NCBI GenBank assembly: GCA_027364875.1
Contig: DAHXON010000021.1
Span: 1-41,147, forward strand
DNA from: Chloroflexota bacterium
Lineage (GTDB): Bacteria > Chloroflexota > Limnocylindria > Limnocylindrales > CSP1-4
DNA: 41,147 bases
Reading direction: 5' to 3'
The position numbers were made by a program, and so were the translations under genes. Shown here one piece after another: positions 17,482 to 25,378 of the stretch. A model generated the notes under the pieces. It saw nothing but the letters and a program-made list of their open reading frames with translations, was not told the origin of the DNA and did not search any database. Numbering within the stretch: the first letter of the stretch is position 1; each line of letters begins with the position of its first letter.

Positions 17482-18366
17482 TCACCGGAACGTGCAAAAG
17501 AGAAGAATCCGGACTGCGCTCCAGTTGCGTGCTCGGGCGGCTGCAGGCAGACAGGTTGCCGCGTGCACTCGCGAGGACAAATGCCAGCGCGCTACACGTG
17601 CAGCGTGTTTCCAGCCGATTTGATCCATTTTCCGGGCCATCGCCAAGGAAAAGCGGCGCTCCTCGACAAACCGTGTTCCTGCGAGAGCCCGCCAAGACGA
17701 TTCGCTCGCGCGATGGCGGCGATAGTCGAACACGACTTGGTCATCCACGACGAGGGTTCCACCAGCCATCGTTATGTCGAGCGCTAGAGCCAAGTCTTGG
17801 ACGACGTGCAGTCCCTGCCGGAAGCCAGCCGCCAGCATCCGATCCGCTCGCCATGCGAGGGACGGAAAGTACATCCAGTTGCCCCGCAGGAGACTAGTGG
17901 CAAGTTCCTCGCCAGTTAGCGTGCGGCGGCCCGTTCCCTTCGGTCTGTAGCGCCGCTTCGCTCTCTCGACCCGGCCGTTGACTTCTGCGCCGTGCTCATC
18001 GATCACATGCACGCCTGGGTGGAACATGGTTCCCTGTGGGAACTCCGCGACGGCCGAACGCAGCCATTCTATGTAGTTGGGACGCATGACGTCGTCGGCG
18101 CCCATCATGACGACAAGGTCGTGCTCAACCAAGGTAAGGCATTTGCTGAAGTTCCCAACGCCGCCAAGGTTCCTGTCGTTGCGGAAGTAACGCACCCTCG
18201 GGTCGTTCAGAGACTCAAACCAACCAGGGATCGAGCTGTCGGGGTAAGCGTTGTCCACGACCGTTAGACGCCAGTCTCGGTCCGTCTGGGCAACAATGCT
18301 GCGCACGGCGAGTTGCATGAGGGAGACGTCGCCGTAGAAGGGCAGCATTATGTCGACGGTAGCCAT
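17482..18366 (-). CDS. GT2 family glycosyltransferase
   Basis: GT-A glycosyltransferase of 294 aa. It begins with VDIMLPFYGD (4-13), has VVDNAYPD (36-43), the MMGADDVMRPNY metal-site region (87-98) and a late VFDYRRH segment seen in this subgroup. ATG 18366 is supported by GAGGA six bases upstream and by homology starting there. It is the last gene of the minus-strand block that also holds the SDR and epimerase of the dideoxysugar branch. It is therefore a candidate for the enzyme that transfers that sugar; this is inference from position. Confidence 0.9.
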   Translation of the reverse strand: MATVDIMLPFYGDVSLMQLAVRSIVAQTDRDWRLTVVDNAYPDSSIPGWFESLNDPRVRYFRNDRNLGGVGNFSKCLTLVEHDLVVMMGADDVMRPNYIEWLRSAVAEFPQGTMFHPGVHVIDEHGAEVNGRVERAKRRYRPKGTGRRTLTGEELATSLLRGNWMYFPSLAWRADRMLAAGFRQGLHVVQDLALALDITMAGGTLVVDDQVVFDYRRHRASESSWRALAGTRFVEERRFSLAMARKMDQIGWKHAARVARWHLSSRVHAATCLPAAARARNWSAVRILLFCTFR

Positions 18367-18723
18367 AGGAATCCTCGTTCTGGATCTTACCGGCGTCGAG
18401 GAGTGTCGATGCCGGCAAGTATATTCCTGCAACATTGCCCTTCAGCGTCCGCCGATCTGCCGTTGAAGACACGCCCTTCCGCCTGGAAGGTGGAGCCCCG
18501 GAGCGAATCAGCGGCCGCTCGGTCTCTGCCCCTGCCTGCGCGACCGGACCCGAACATCGTGTCTGGCACGATCAATCGGGCACTCTGGCCGCCGGTGAGC
18601 ATCCAAGTCCCTGCCCGATACCGACCGGGATCATCCCGGGTACAAATCGGCGCCCGAGAGGCTGAGGCATGGTGCCCAGCGGCGACTTCTACGATGTGTT
18701 GCCGTGCTTTCGCCGCCTGATCG
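18367..18723. other. 357-base gap without a supported gene
   Basis: Several frames stay open but none shows a recognisable domain or a consistent high-GC third position. No hairpin or promoter with both hexamers was found apart from the GAGGA ribosome-binding site of the downstream GT2 gene. Confidence 0.4.
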
Positions 18724-19680
18724 TCATGCAGGCGTTTCCCAGAGGCTCCGATGTGTTTTGTACCAGTCGAGGGTTTTCGCCAAACCAGACTGAAGGTCAT
18801 GTTGCGGCAGCCATCCCAGAGTCTCACGGGCACGGCGACAATCGCCCAGGAAGACTGGACGGTCGCCCGGATTCTCGGCACGTGAACCGCTGTGTACCCC
18901 CGCACCAGATCCGGCCAACTCGACGACACGCAGCGCGACATCCAGCAGAGAGTGCACTTCAGGTCCAGCGAAATTGACAGTCTCGGGGAGCGGCCCCTCA
19001 TGTGAGGCTAGTCGAACCAGACCTTCCGCCATGTCTGCGACGTAGAGGTAGTCGCGCGTCTGGCGACCAGATGACATTTCAATCGGGCGTCCGCTGAGAG
19101 CCGCGGTGATAGCGGATGGGACGAACCGTGTCAAGCGCTCGCGAGGACCGTAGACACTAAACGGACGTGCAACACACACGTCAAGAGCGGCAAAGTTCCG
19201 AAAATAGTGTGCCACCACCGACCCTGAAGCCTTCGTAGCCCCGTAGAGAGTGTTCGGACCGATTGGTGAGTTCTCGTCGAGCGGTGATGCGGCCGGCGAG
19301 TACTCAAAGCCCGAGCCGATAACGATGGCCCGGCCTACGTTCGACCGGACGCACGCGTCCAAGACGACAGCAACCGCCGTCACATTCATGCTTCCGTACG
19401 CCCGCGCGGCGTCGGCTACCCAGGTCGGGTTGGTCGACATGCAGTTGATCACCACGTCGGGACAATGCTCGGCCAACACCCTGGAAATGGCCTCGCCATC
19501 GAGAGCATCAGCCAGAGTCACTACCTGCGCACCCTGGACGGCGTCGAGCACGGGGGCAATGGAACTCGGGTCACGAATCGTTGCCGCGACTTCCCAGTTG
19601 TCGTCAAGTAGCTGTCGCACGAGCTCCGACCCGACAAGACCAGTCGCCCCCAACACGACCGCCCGGCCTGGCCCGCTCAT
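18724..19680 (-). CDS. SDR-family nucleotide-sugar 4-reductase/epimerase, candidate last step to CDP-ascarylose
   Basis: Extended SDR of 318 aa. Cofactor motif GATGLVGSEL (11-20), IGSGFEY (121-127), catalytic Tyr146/Lys150 in YGATK, RPFSVYGPRE after it and a TRDYLYVADMAEG segment. The ATG at 19680 overlaps the TGA of the upstream RmlC-like gene (ATGA), so the two are translationally coupled. The 3,6-dideoxyhexose pathway needs an SDR that reduces C4 of CDP-3,6-dideoxy-4-ketohexose (AscF, RfbJ and RfbS types). This is the only intact SDR near the rfbFGH set with no other clear role, so I propose that job. It could instead be an unrelated epimerase. Family secure, substrate inferred. Confidence 0.85.
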   Translation of the reverse strand: MSGPGRAVVLGATGLVGSELVRQLLDDNWEVAATIRDPSSIAPVLDAVQGAQVVTLADALDGEAISRVLAEHCPDVVINCMSTNPTWVADAARAYGSMNVTAVAVVLDACVRSNVGRAIVIGSGFEYSPAASPLDENSPIGPNTLYGATKASGSVVAHYFRNFAALDVCVARPFSVYGPRERLTRFVPSAITAALSGRPIEMSSGRQTRDYLYVADMAEGLVRLASHEGPLPETVNFAGPEVHSLLDVALRVVELAGSGAGVHSGSRAENPGDRPVFLGDCRRARETLGWLPQHDLQSGLAKTLDWYKTHRSLWETPA

Positions 19681-20135
19681 CGTTGTCGCACTCCCCATTC
19701 GTACGGGATCGACGGATCGAAGGGGTCCATGCGGTCTATCTCTGATGGATCATGCGGGAGGGTGGCGCAGTTGGCGACGATGGCCGCAGTGGTCCCAATG
19801 CCCTTGAAGCCATTCCAAACAAGTGGCGGCACCGTCACGAGGACGTAGTTGTCATCGCCCAGAAAGTGCTCCTCGAGGTTTCCACGAGTCGGAGATCCGG
19901 GTCTGTCATCGTACAAGACAAGCTTGATACGACCGACAGGGACGGCGTAGTTGAGCGTCATGGCTCGGTGGATGTGCCATGCTTTTACGATACCGGGATA
20001 GACAGTGCTGAAGTAGATCTCGCCAAACCCCAAGAAGTGTGGGGCGTCGGCGCGGAGCATGTGCATGATCGTCCCGCGCTCGTCTGGGATGCGCGCCAGC
20101 GGATTGACTAGGACGCCGTCGATTCGGGAATTCAC
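19677..20135 (-). CDS. RmlC-like sugar epimerase (dTDP-4-dehydrorhamnose 3,5-epimerase family), candidate C5 epimerase of CDP-ascarylose
   Basis: Small cupin of 152 aa. Seen: PDERGTIMHML (18-28), the histidine pair in KAWHIHRAMTLNY (51-63), LVLYDDRPGSPT (72-83), VPPLVWNGF (102-110) and a C-terminal DPFDPSIPYEW (137-147). GTG 20135 follows AGGTG and overlaps the stop of a broken upstream gene. RmlA, RmlB and RmlD are absent, so a dTDP-rhamnose role has no support here. AscE of the CDP-ascarylose route belongs to the same superfamily. A caution: the tyrosine that protonates C5 in RmlC (in the strand after the VPP loop) is not obvious; by eye its place is held by Ala or Asn near 121-122. The enzyme may therefore have altered chemistry. 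Confidence 0.85.
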   Translation of the reverse strand: MNSRIDGVLVNPLARIPDERGTIMHMLRADAPHFLGFGEIYFSTVYPGIVKAWHIHRAMTLNYAVPVGRIKLVLYDDRPGSPTRGNLEEHFLGDDNYVLVTVPPLVWNGFKGIGTTAAIVANCATLPHDPSEIDRMDPFDPSIPYEWGVRQR

Positions 20136-20371
20136 GCCAACACCTCGCGATAACATTCGACCGCCGTCTGGAGACTCTCTTGTGGCGTGCACGCGGGGCC
20201 CACGCGTATCTCGTCCATGGCTCAGTCGCATCGAGCCACTGTTCGAGATCTCGCTTGGCGCCTCGACAACAGGAGCAAGATCCGACGGTCCCACCGGTCG
20301 GCCGACTCTCTGGACGACGTCGAAGACCAGCACGGCCTTGCTGCGCCCGCATTGAAGCCGGCAACATCCGC
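20132..20371 (-). pseudogene. frameshifted C-terminal remnant of an SDR nucleotide-sugar epimerase
   Basis: Read on the minus strand, SDR-like pieces follow in order but in changing frames: ADVAGFNAG (20371-20345), then KAVLVFDVVQRVG through DLAPVVEAPSEI (about 20338-20246), then QWLDATE, then a 28-residue end from ATG 20218 (TPQESLQTAVECYRE) to TGA 20132. This is the usual order of an epimerase C-terminus (GEAFN, DVV, EI-QWLDATKA, LEEGLxxTVxWYRE). The final TGA overlaps the GTG of the RmlC-like gene, as in an intact operon. At least two frameshifts are needed. Either true decay or indel errors in the assembly would explain it. Confidence 0.6.
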
Positions 20372-20400
20372 TCTCTCTTCCGAGGAGGGCGCACAGCTGA

Positions 20401-20520
20401 AGCGACGGAGCCCTCTACCGGGACAACTTATTCGTTGATGATGCGGTGAATAGCAGCCTGGCGCTCGAGAAGGCTCGGAGCGGCGGTGGCGAGCACAACG
20501 AGCCGTTCAACCTCGATGCC
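20401..20520 (+). pseudogene. short SDR-like fragment on the opposite strand
   Basis: Forty codons on the plus strand read like the middle of an extended SDR: RDNLFVDDAV, LALEKARSGGGE and NEPFNL. The frame is preceded by TGA (20398-20400) and loses resemblance after 20520. The same bases on the minus strand hold a 54-aa frame (ATG 20592 to TAA 20428) with similar base composition, so I cannot be sure which strand once coded. Confidence 0.35.
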
Positions 20521-21414
20521 AATCCAGTTCGCCATCTCCGAGGATACACACCCACCGGGCGATGCCCAGATCAACAGGTCATCTCTCGTCATGAGAGGTC
20601 AGGTCCAAACGCTGAACTGAGAAAGCGCGACCCTACAACTCGAGAAGCCCTGCCGGCTCGGATAATATACTGCGGAGAAGCTCGCCACATCTCTCTGGGG
20701 GTTGGGCATTCCGATCAGTCGGGAGACACGAGACGGCGGCGCCCAGAAGTCAATGACAGGCAGGCGTGCGATTCGGCGAAGGGAAGCCCGGCCATGGCAG
20801 TGGCCGAGAGTCTTTCTGCGATCGCGAACGGCGCGCTCCGGTCTTGCCCTAGGAGCGCGCGAAGCGCGAGGGCATTCCCTGGAGCTGCGACCCGTCGCTC
20901 TTCGTCCCGGTGCAAGCCGCGGTACTCCCCAGCGCCACCATGGGTCCGCGGTCCGGGCCACCCTCCTGGACGATCCCACGTGCTCGCGTCCGACGAACCT
21001 CGGCCAGTGCCCGCCGGGCGGGCGACTGTTGGGCTACCCGCGCCGGCCCAATGACTAGGACTCGTTCTAGAAGGGCCAGCACTAGATCGATCTCGCTTGC
21101 ACCGTGGAGCGCGGGCCCAGCACTGGACGGAATGTCGGTGCCGCGGATCAGGTCGACGGGAGGGACCTACATCTGCCGCGAGATGTGCTCTGAACACTGG
21201 ACATCGTTTATCCTAGCCGGGCACGTGCTACTACTCTTGCGGCCGCTGCAGAAGTACTCTTGCGGCCGCTGCAGAAAGCCAACGGAACGGCCAAGAGCGC
21301 CGTCGTCGCTTCCCTCCGGCCCAACCACATTGGTGGATACATGCGCGAGCAGCTCAAGTACTGGGTAATCCTGCGGGCCTGCAGTCGCCACTTGGAGACG
21401 GCGGTCCTTGGCCA
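20521..21414. other. about 900 bases with no intact gene
   Basis: Frames on both strands are long only because stop codons are rare in high-GC DNA. Translations are rich in Arg, Ser and Pro and show no domain. With the SDR fragments beside it this looks like a decayed segment. It holds one 23-base tandem duplication, listed separately. Confidence 0.5.
21232..21276. repeat. two-copy 23-base tandem duplication
   Basis: The unit beginning TACTCTTGCGGCCGCTGCAG occupies 21232-21254 and again 21255-21276, identical over 22 bases; the 23rd position differs (G then A). It lies in non-coding DNA before the GtrA gene. It looks like a recent slippage or duplication event. Confidence 0.85.
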
Positions 21415-21864
21415 GTGGAGGTGACGTCGCAGGTGGGTACACTTCAGCGCTGGGCCCTCGGACACTGGCCTCGTCATCGACAGAAAGTTGCGTACCTCAT
21501 CGTCGGTGGGTGGAACTCAGCGTTCGCGTATGCGTGTTTTGCCGTCTTGTACCACCTGCTGAGCGACCGACTGGCGCCTTCGTTGATCCTGACGGTTTCA
21601 TTCGCCGTGGCTTCGGTGAATGGATACCTGACGATCCGGTACTTTGTGTTTGGCCCAGCTCGCCACCCGCTCGTGGAATATCTTCGCTATCAGATGGTCT
21701 ATCTGCCTATTCTGGCGATCAACGTCGTGGTTCTGCCTCTCGCACTGATCTACACACCCCTGAACGCGTACATCGTCCAGGCGCTGTTCACGGCCGTCGC
21801 GGTTGTGCTGGCCTACCTGGGCAACAAGTACTTCACTTTTCGCAAGCCGAAGACGAGCGGATAG
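21415..21864 (+). CDS. GtrA family membrane protein
   Basis: Four-span integral membrane protein of 149 aa with the GtrA pattern: YLIVGGWNSAFAYACFAVLY (first span), SVNGYLTIRYFVF, then two more spans ending in YLGNKYFTFRK. GtrA proteins are thought to flip a polyprenyl-phosphate-linked sugar to the outer face for GT-C transferases. GTG 21415 lacks a ribosome-binding site; GTG 21433, 11 bases after GGAGG, would give 143 aa and may be the true start. A GT2 of the polyprenyl-phosphate sugar synthase type lies on the opposite strand at 22249-23529, the usual functional companion. Confidence 0.88.
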   Translation: MEVTSQVGTLQRWALGHWPRHRQKVAYLIVGGWNSAFAYACFAVLYHLLSDRLAPSLILTVSFAVASVNGYLTIRYFVFGPARHPLVEYLRYQMVYLPILAINVVVLPLALIYTPLNAYIVQALFTAVAVVLAYLGNKYFTFRKPKTSG

Positions 21865-22248
21865 CGAGGGCCGATCGACTCAACGCCGGAGCCGAGCGCT
21901 TGCTGCCAACCCGCCGGCTCGCAATAGGGGGCGCCTCCCGTCCTGGAGCGCGCCGCGTCTTGCCGATTCTGGCCTACTCCTGCGGACTCGGACTGCCCTG
22001 GGCTTCTCTGTGGCGACCTCTAACTCGTGGTTGGCGCTCACGCGCGCGGCATACTTGCCGACGACGACGATCGGCCCGGCGACCCACTCATCTTTGGAGG
22101 CCGCCTGATGTCGTCCGTGAGCCAATCCGGAAAGCAGCCATCGCCCAACGAACCGATGCGGTCGGGCTATAGGCGTGGCCAATTCCGACGTGTGCCACTG
22201 GGACAAGACCGCGCTCGAACCCGATGCCGGGCTCGTGAGAGCCACCGG
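21865..22248. other. 384-base gap between convergent genes
   Basis: The GtrA gene ends at 21864 and the next gene, on the minus strand, ends at 22249. Open frames here show no recognisable domain. No clear hairpin with a T tract was seen. Confidence 0.4.
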
Positions 22249-23529
22249 TCAGCGTTGGGAACGTCCGGCCGTCACTCTGTCCAGTGCGCCCTGATCCGTC
22301 GCGGCCTCAAGGCCCACTGGTGACTGCTCGATGCCCGTGTCCCACGCGCCCGGCCTGTCGTCATTGGCGCGGTGGGACTCTTCGGCCATCAGATGCATGA
22401 CAAACGAGCTGAAACACAATTGCACTCCCGCCACGACGAGCGTGGCGGCTACGATCGTCGGATGCACCGTGCCTTCTGATGGGCCTCCTCCGGCGGCGAT
22501 GAAGCCCATTACTACGGCCGACTGGATGGCGATCCCCGCCGCAGCCAGGGTCAACCCGGCGATCAGGCCGTGTTCGAGACGGAATCGGTTGAGCGTCCAG
22601 CTCACCAGACGACTACGTATGGTCGGGTGGGTCCGGCTGATCAGCAACTTCGCGATAGTGCCGAATACGAAAAGCGAGATCCCGCACAAGGTCAGCATTG
22701 AGCCGAGAGTGAGCCAGTGGACGCCGAGGTAGATCGAACCGATACTGACGGGCCCCGCGGCCAGCAATCCAACTAGGAGTGCCCCTACTACGAGCATCGC
22801 CAGGGCGGGGATGAGGAATAGATGGTCAGGGGCGTAGGTGGCGATGAAGCGCACGTGACGCCAGCCATCCCTGAACGTATTGAGGTGTGGCGGGCGGTCT
22901 CGGCCGTCGGGGTAGAGGACCACCGGCACCTCGCCGACGCGAAGGCCGGAGAGGACGGCGTTTGCCACCATCTCGGTCGCGAACTCCATTCCGGGTGTGC
23001 GTACCTGCATGCGGCGGTACCCTTCCGCCGTGAACGCACGCATGCCGCAGTGGAAGTCACCGACCGGGGCGTGAAAGGCAATGCGGGCGATGAATGAGAG
23101 AATAGGATTCCCTATGTATCTATGCGATCGAGTCATTGCGCCCGGCCGGATCCCGCCCTGGAAGCGATTGCCCATCACGAGGTCGAAGCCGGATCGGATC
23201 TTGTCGACGAAGACCCCCATGCTGGACCAGTCGTAGGAGTCGTCCGCATCGGCCATGATGATGATCTGGCCCTGGGCCGCTTCGATTCCACCCATCAACG
23301 CCGCGCCGTACCCGCGACGGTCGACGTCCACCACTCTCGCGCCAAGGGACCGGGCTATCTCCTGCGATCCGTCGGACGACCCGTTGTCGCCTACCACCAC
23401 CTCGCCGTTGATGCCCAAGTCCCGGAAGCAAGCTTGCGCCTTCCGAATGCACGTCGCGATCGTGCGCGCCTCATTGAGACACGGCATCACGGCGCTCACT
23501 TCCGGACGGGCCGAAGCCGCTTCACCCAT
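22249..23529 (-). CDS. membrane-anchored GT2 (DPM1/polyprenyl-phosphate glucosyltransferase-like)
   Basis: A 426-aa protein with an N-terminal GT2 domain (about 10-235): SAVMPCLNEARTI (12-24), GDNGSSDGS (47-55), GYGAALMGGI (73-82) and the MADADDSYDW metal site (92-101). Four hydrophobic segments follow (about 235-395), ending with a polar tail. This architecture (GT2 plus a four-span tail) matches enzymes that transfer a sugar from its nucleotide to polyprenyl phosphate at the membrane. With GtrA nearby it could feed lipid-linked sugar to the GT-C-like proteins of this window. Start ATG 23529 is where homology begins. Confidence 0.92.
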   Translation of the reverse strand: MGEAASARPEVSAVMPCLNEARTIATCIRKAQACFRDLGINGEVVVGDNGSSDGSQEIARSLGARVVDVDRRGYGAALMGGIEAAQGQIIIMADADDSYDWSSMGVFVDKIRSGFDLVMGNRFQGGIRPGAMTRSHRYIGNPILSFIARIAFHAPVGDFHCGMRAFTAEGYRRMQVRTPGMEFATEMVANAVLSGLRVGEVPVVLYPDGRDRPPHLNTFRDGWRHVRFIATYAPDHLFLIPALAMLVVGALLVGLLAAGPVSIGSIYLGVHWLTLGSMLTLCGISLFVFGTIAKLLISRTHPTIRSRLVSWTLNRFRLEHGLIAGLTLAAAGIAIQSAVVMGFIAAGGGPSEGTVHPTIVAATLVVAGVQLCFSSFVMHLMAEESHRANDDRPGAWDTGIEQSPVGLEAATDQGALDRVTAGRSQR

Positions 23530-23898
23530 GACTGTCTAGGTCTCCTACTCCACAAGCTCACCAGGAACGAATGCTTCCGGCCGCAGTAACTCAGCCGGCC
23601 CGCCTGGTCGTCCCCCCTCGTAGTCGGGCCCCTCGAAAGGCCGGCTGCTCATCCGGCGGACCGAGATTAGGTTATGCGGTAGAGGCTGGCCCGGCGATTA
23701 TACGGTCTGGTTCAGTCGGCTGACATTCGACAACCTGCGATGTCAAAACCGACCATCGCCGCCACCCAAGGTGCGTCGGTAGGGAGCCTGTGGCCGGCCA
23801 GTCGATCTATCATTGCACTGCCCTGGTTGGCCCAGAGGACGGCCCACCCAACCGGCAATCCCCGATTGATGCCAAGACCGCAGATGGCAGGTACGCAC
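23530..23898. promoter_or_regulatory. divergent intergenic region
   Basis: Separates the minus-strand GT2 gene from the plus-strand DUF2142-like gene. It contains an AT-rich stretch (TTAGGTTATGC near 23667 and TTATAC at 23698-23703) that could hold a -10 element for the plus-strand gene. If that gene starts at ATG 23740 rather than 23899, the gap shrinks to 210 bases. Confidence 0.3.
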
Positions 23899-25305
23899 AT
23901 GGGAACAGCACGGATGGTCGACAACGGCACGCCGACGGCCCAGCCGACGGAATCGCGAACTCGCGGGGGGGCGCCTGGCGGTTTCCCGTGGCGTACCCTC
24001 CTGCTCCCATCTGTTCTGTTTGTACTCGTATTGGGATTGTCGGCGACGGTCGCGGTCAGGCACAAAGCCCTTAACGCGTACGACGAACAGGCCCACTTCG
24101 ACTACGTCGTACAACTCCAGCAGGGCAACTTTCCTGTGCCGGCCGGCCAGCGATACGCCGAAGAAACGATCCAGACTTGGGCGTGTCGCCCCGTAGACAG
24201 TGCGATGTCCGTGGCACCATTGTGCGGGGAGCCCAACTCGGCCAGTGATCCGCGGCTGCCTTTCGGGGGGGTCAACTATGAGGCGACAAGCGGCCCGGTC
24301 TACTACGCCATAGTGGCGGGCGGGTCATCCATCCTGAGCAATCTTGGAATCAGCGACCTCACCGGAGCGCGGCTTGTATCTTCGCTTCTCTACGCACTGG
24401 GAGCGGCGGTCTTGCTGTTGGTAGCACAGCGGATGGCATTCTCGCCGCTCGCAGCAGGGGGAGTGATCCTCGCGGCCGCTTCGACCGGGTTGCCCGTAAG
24501 CGTTGGCGCCGCTGTGACGCCGGACTCGCTGGCGTTCCTCATGGTCGCCGCGGTAATAGCCTCAGCACTCTTGACTCGCACGTGGCGGGCCGCGGTCTTG
24601 GCCACTGCTCTCGTCGGCGTAGTCGCCGGACTGACGAAGGGCAACTTCATCGTTGTTGCCATGCTGGGCTCGATGCTGCTGCTCCTTCGCTGGGTCTCCC
24701 TCGAGCGGCCCACGTTGTCCTGGCAAACCGCGCGACGACTACTGGCAGTAGGCCCAGTCGTGGCCTTGCCGGTCCTGTTGAGCGCCGCGGGCTCCTTCGG
24801 GTGGGCATCTCTGGCCGCAATGCGAAATACGACTGGCGCCCCCTCAGACGGGGGAATGAGCGTGATGCTCAAGAGCACTCTCGGACCTCATGAGCGCGTG
24901 GCCGGAGAGCTGTCAACGTTGCTGCACCCCAACGCGCCGGCCGGGTACACGGTACTCAGCAATCCTGTGCTGGACGTGGTGGGCCAATTGGTGGTCCTCG
25001 CGGTTTTGGGTGCATGCCTGTGTGCCTGGCTCTGGCGCATCGATGCAGACGTGCGCGGGTTGATCGTGCTCAGGTCGGTCGCCCTCACGATTCCGCTTTC
25101 CGCAGTCGCGCTGGTAGCGATCTTCTGGGTCTCCAGTGGCGGGGCGGCCGCCACTTCCGCCCGCTACGGGCTACCTTTTCTTGCGGCGGCAAGTGCGGGC
25201 TTAGGTGCGTCGATTCAGCGCCGGGCCGCCGTCCTCGTCGGAATTTTGGGCCTGGCCGTCTGGCTATACCCATGGGTTGGTCTCTTCCTGCAGGGATACC
25301 TCTGA
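23899..25305 (+). CDS. DUF2142-like multi-span membrane protein (GT-C-like)
   Basis: Integral membrane protein of 468 aa with about ten or eleven spans. After the first span comes an acidic loop NAYDEQAHFDYV, then a long extracellular loop with a possible disulfide pair (QTWACRP and APLCGEP), then repeated hydrophobic segments. This plan (span, DE-x-x-H loop, many spans) fits DUF2142/GT-C membrane proteins that use polyprenyl-linked sugars. Start: ATG 23899 has AGG seven bases upstream; the frame is open to ATG 23740 but the extra 53 residues look non-coding and have no ribosome-binding site. Function inferred only from fold and neighbourhood. Confidence 0.75.
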   Translation: MGTARMVDNGTPTAQPTESRTRGGAPGGFPWRTLLLPSVLFVLVLGLSATVAVRHKALNAYDEQAHFDYVVQLQQGNFPVPAGQRYAEETIQTWACRPVDSAMSVAPLCGEPNSASDPRLPFGGVNYEATSGPVYYAIVAGGSSILSNLGISDLTGARLVSSLLYALGAAVLLLVAQRMAFSPLAAGGVILAAASTGLPVSVGAAVTPDSLAFLMVAAVIASALLTRTWRAAVLATALVGVVAGLTKGNFIVVAMLGSMLLLLRWVSLERPTLSWQTARRLLAVGPVVALPVLLSAAGSFGWASLAAMRNTTGAPSDGGMSVMLKSTLGPHERVAGELSTLLHPNAPAGYTVLSNPVLDVVGQLVVLAVLGACLCAWLWRIDADVRGLIVLRSVALTIPLSAVALVAIFWVSSGGAAATSARYGLPFLAAASAGLGASIQRRAAVLVGILGLAVWLYPWVGLFLQGYL

Positions 25306-25341
25306 CCAACCGCCCAAGACCATCAGATCCCGTTCTGGCGC

Positions 25342-25372
25342 TTGGCGTTGTCTCGAATGATCACAACGCCAA
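25342..25372. terminator. bidirectional hairpin between convergent genes
   Basis: TTGGCGTTGT (25342-25351) and ACAACGCCAA (25363-25372) form a perfect ten-base stem with an 11-base loop. It lies in the 73 bases between the stop of the DUF2142-like gene (plus) and the stop of a methyltransferase gene (minus). There is no T tract, so it may act with Rho or by blocking readthrough in both directions. Confidence 0.65.
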
Positions 25373-25378
25373 CGGCTC

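Noticed and set aside
18724-20135. A dTDP-L-rhamnose pathway (RmlC and RmlD)
   Set aside because: No RmlA or RmlB is present, and the SDR is not clearly RmlD. The linked nucleotide pathway in this locus is CDP-based.
20446-21054. A 202-aa plus-strand frame as an intact gene
   Set aside because: Only its first 25 residues resemble an SDR; the rest is low-complexity Arg/Ser/Pro with no domain and no start signal.
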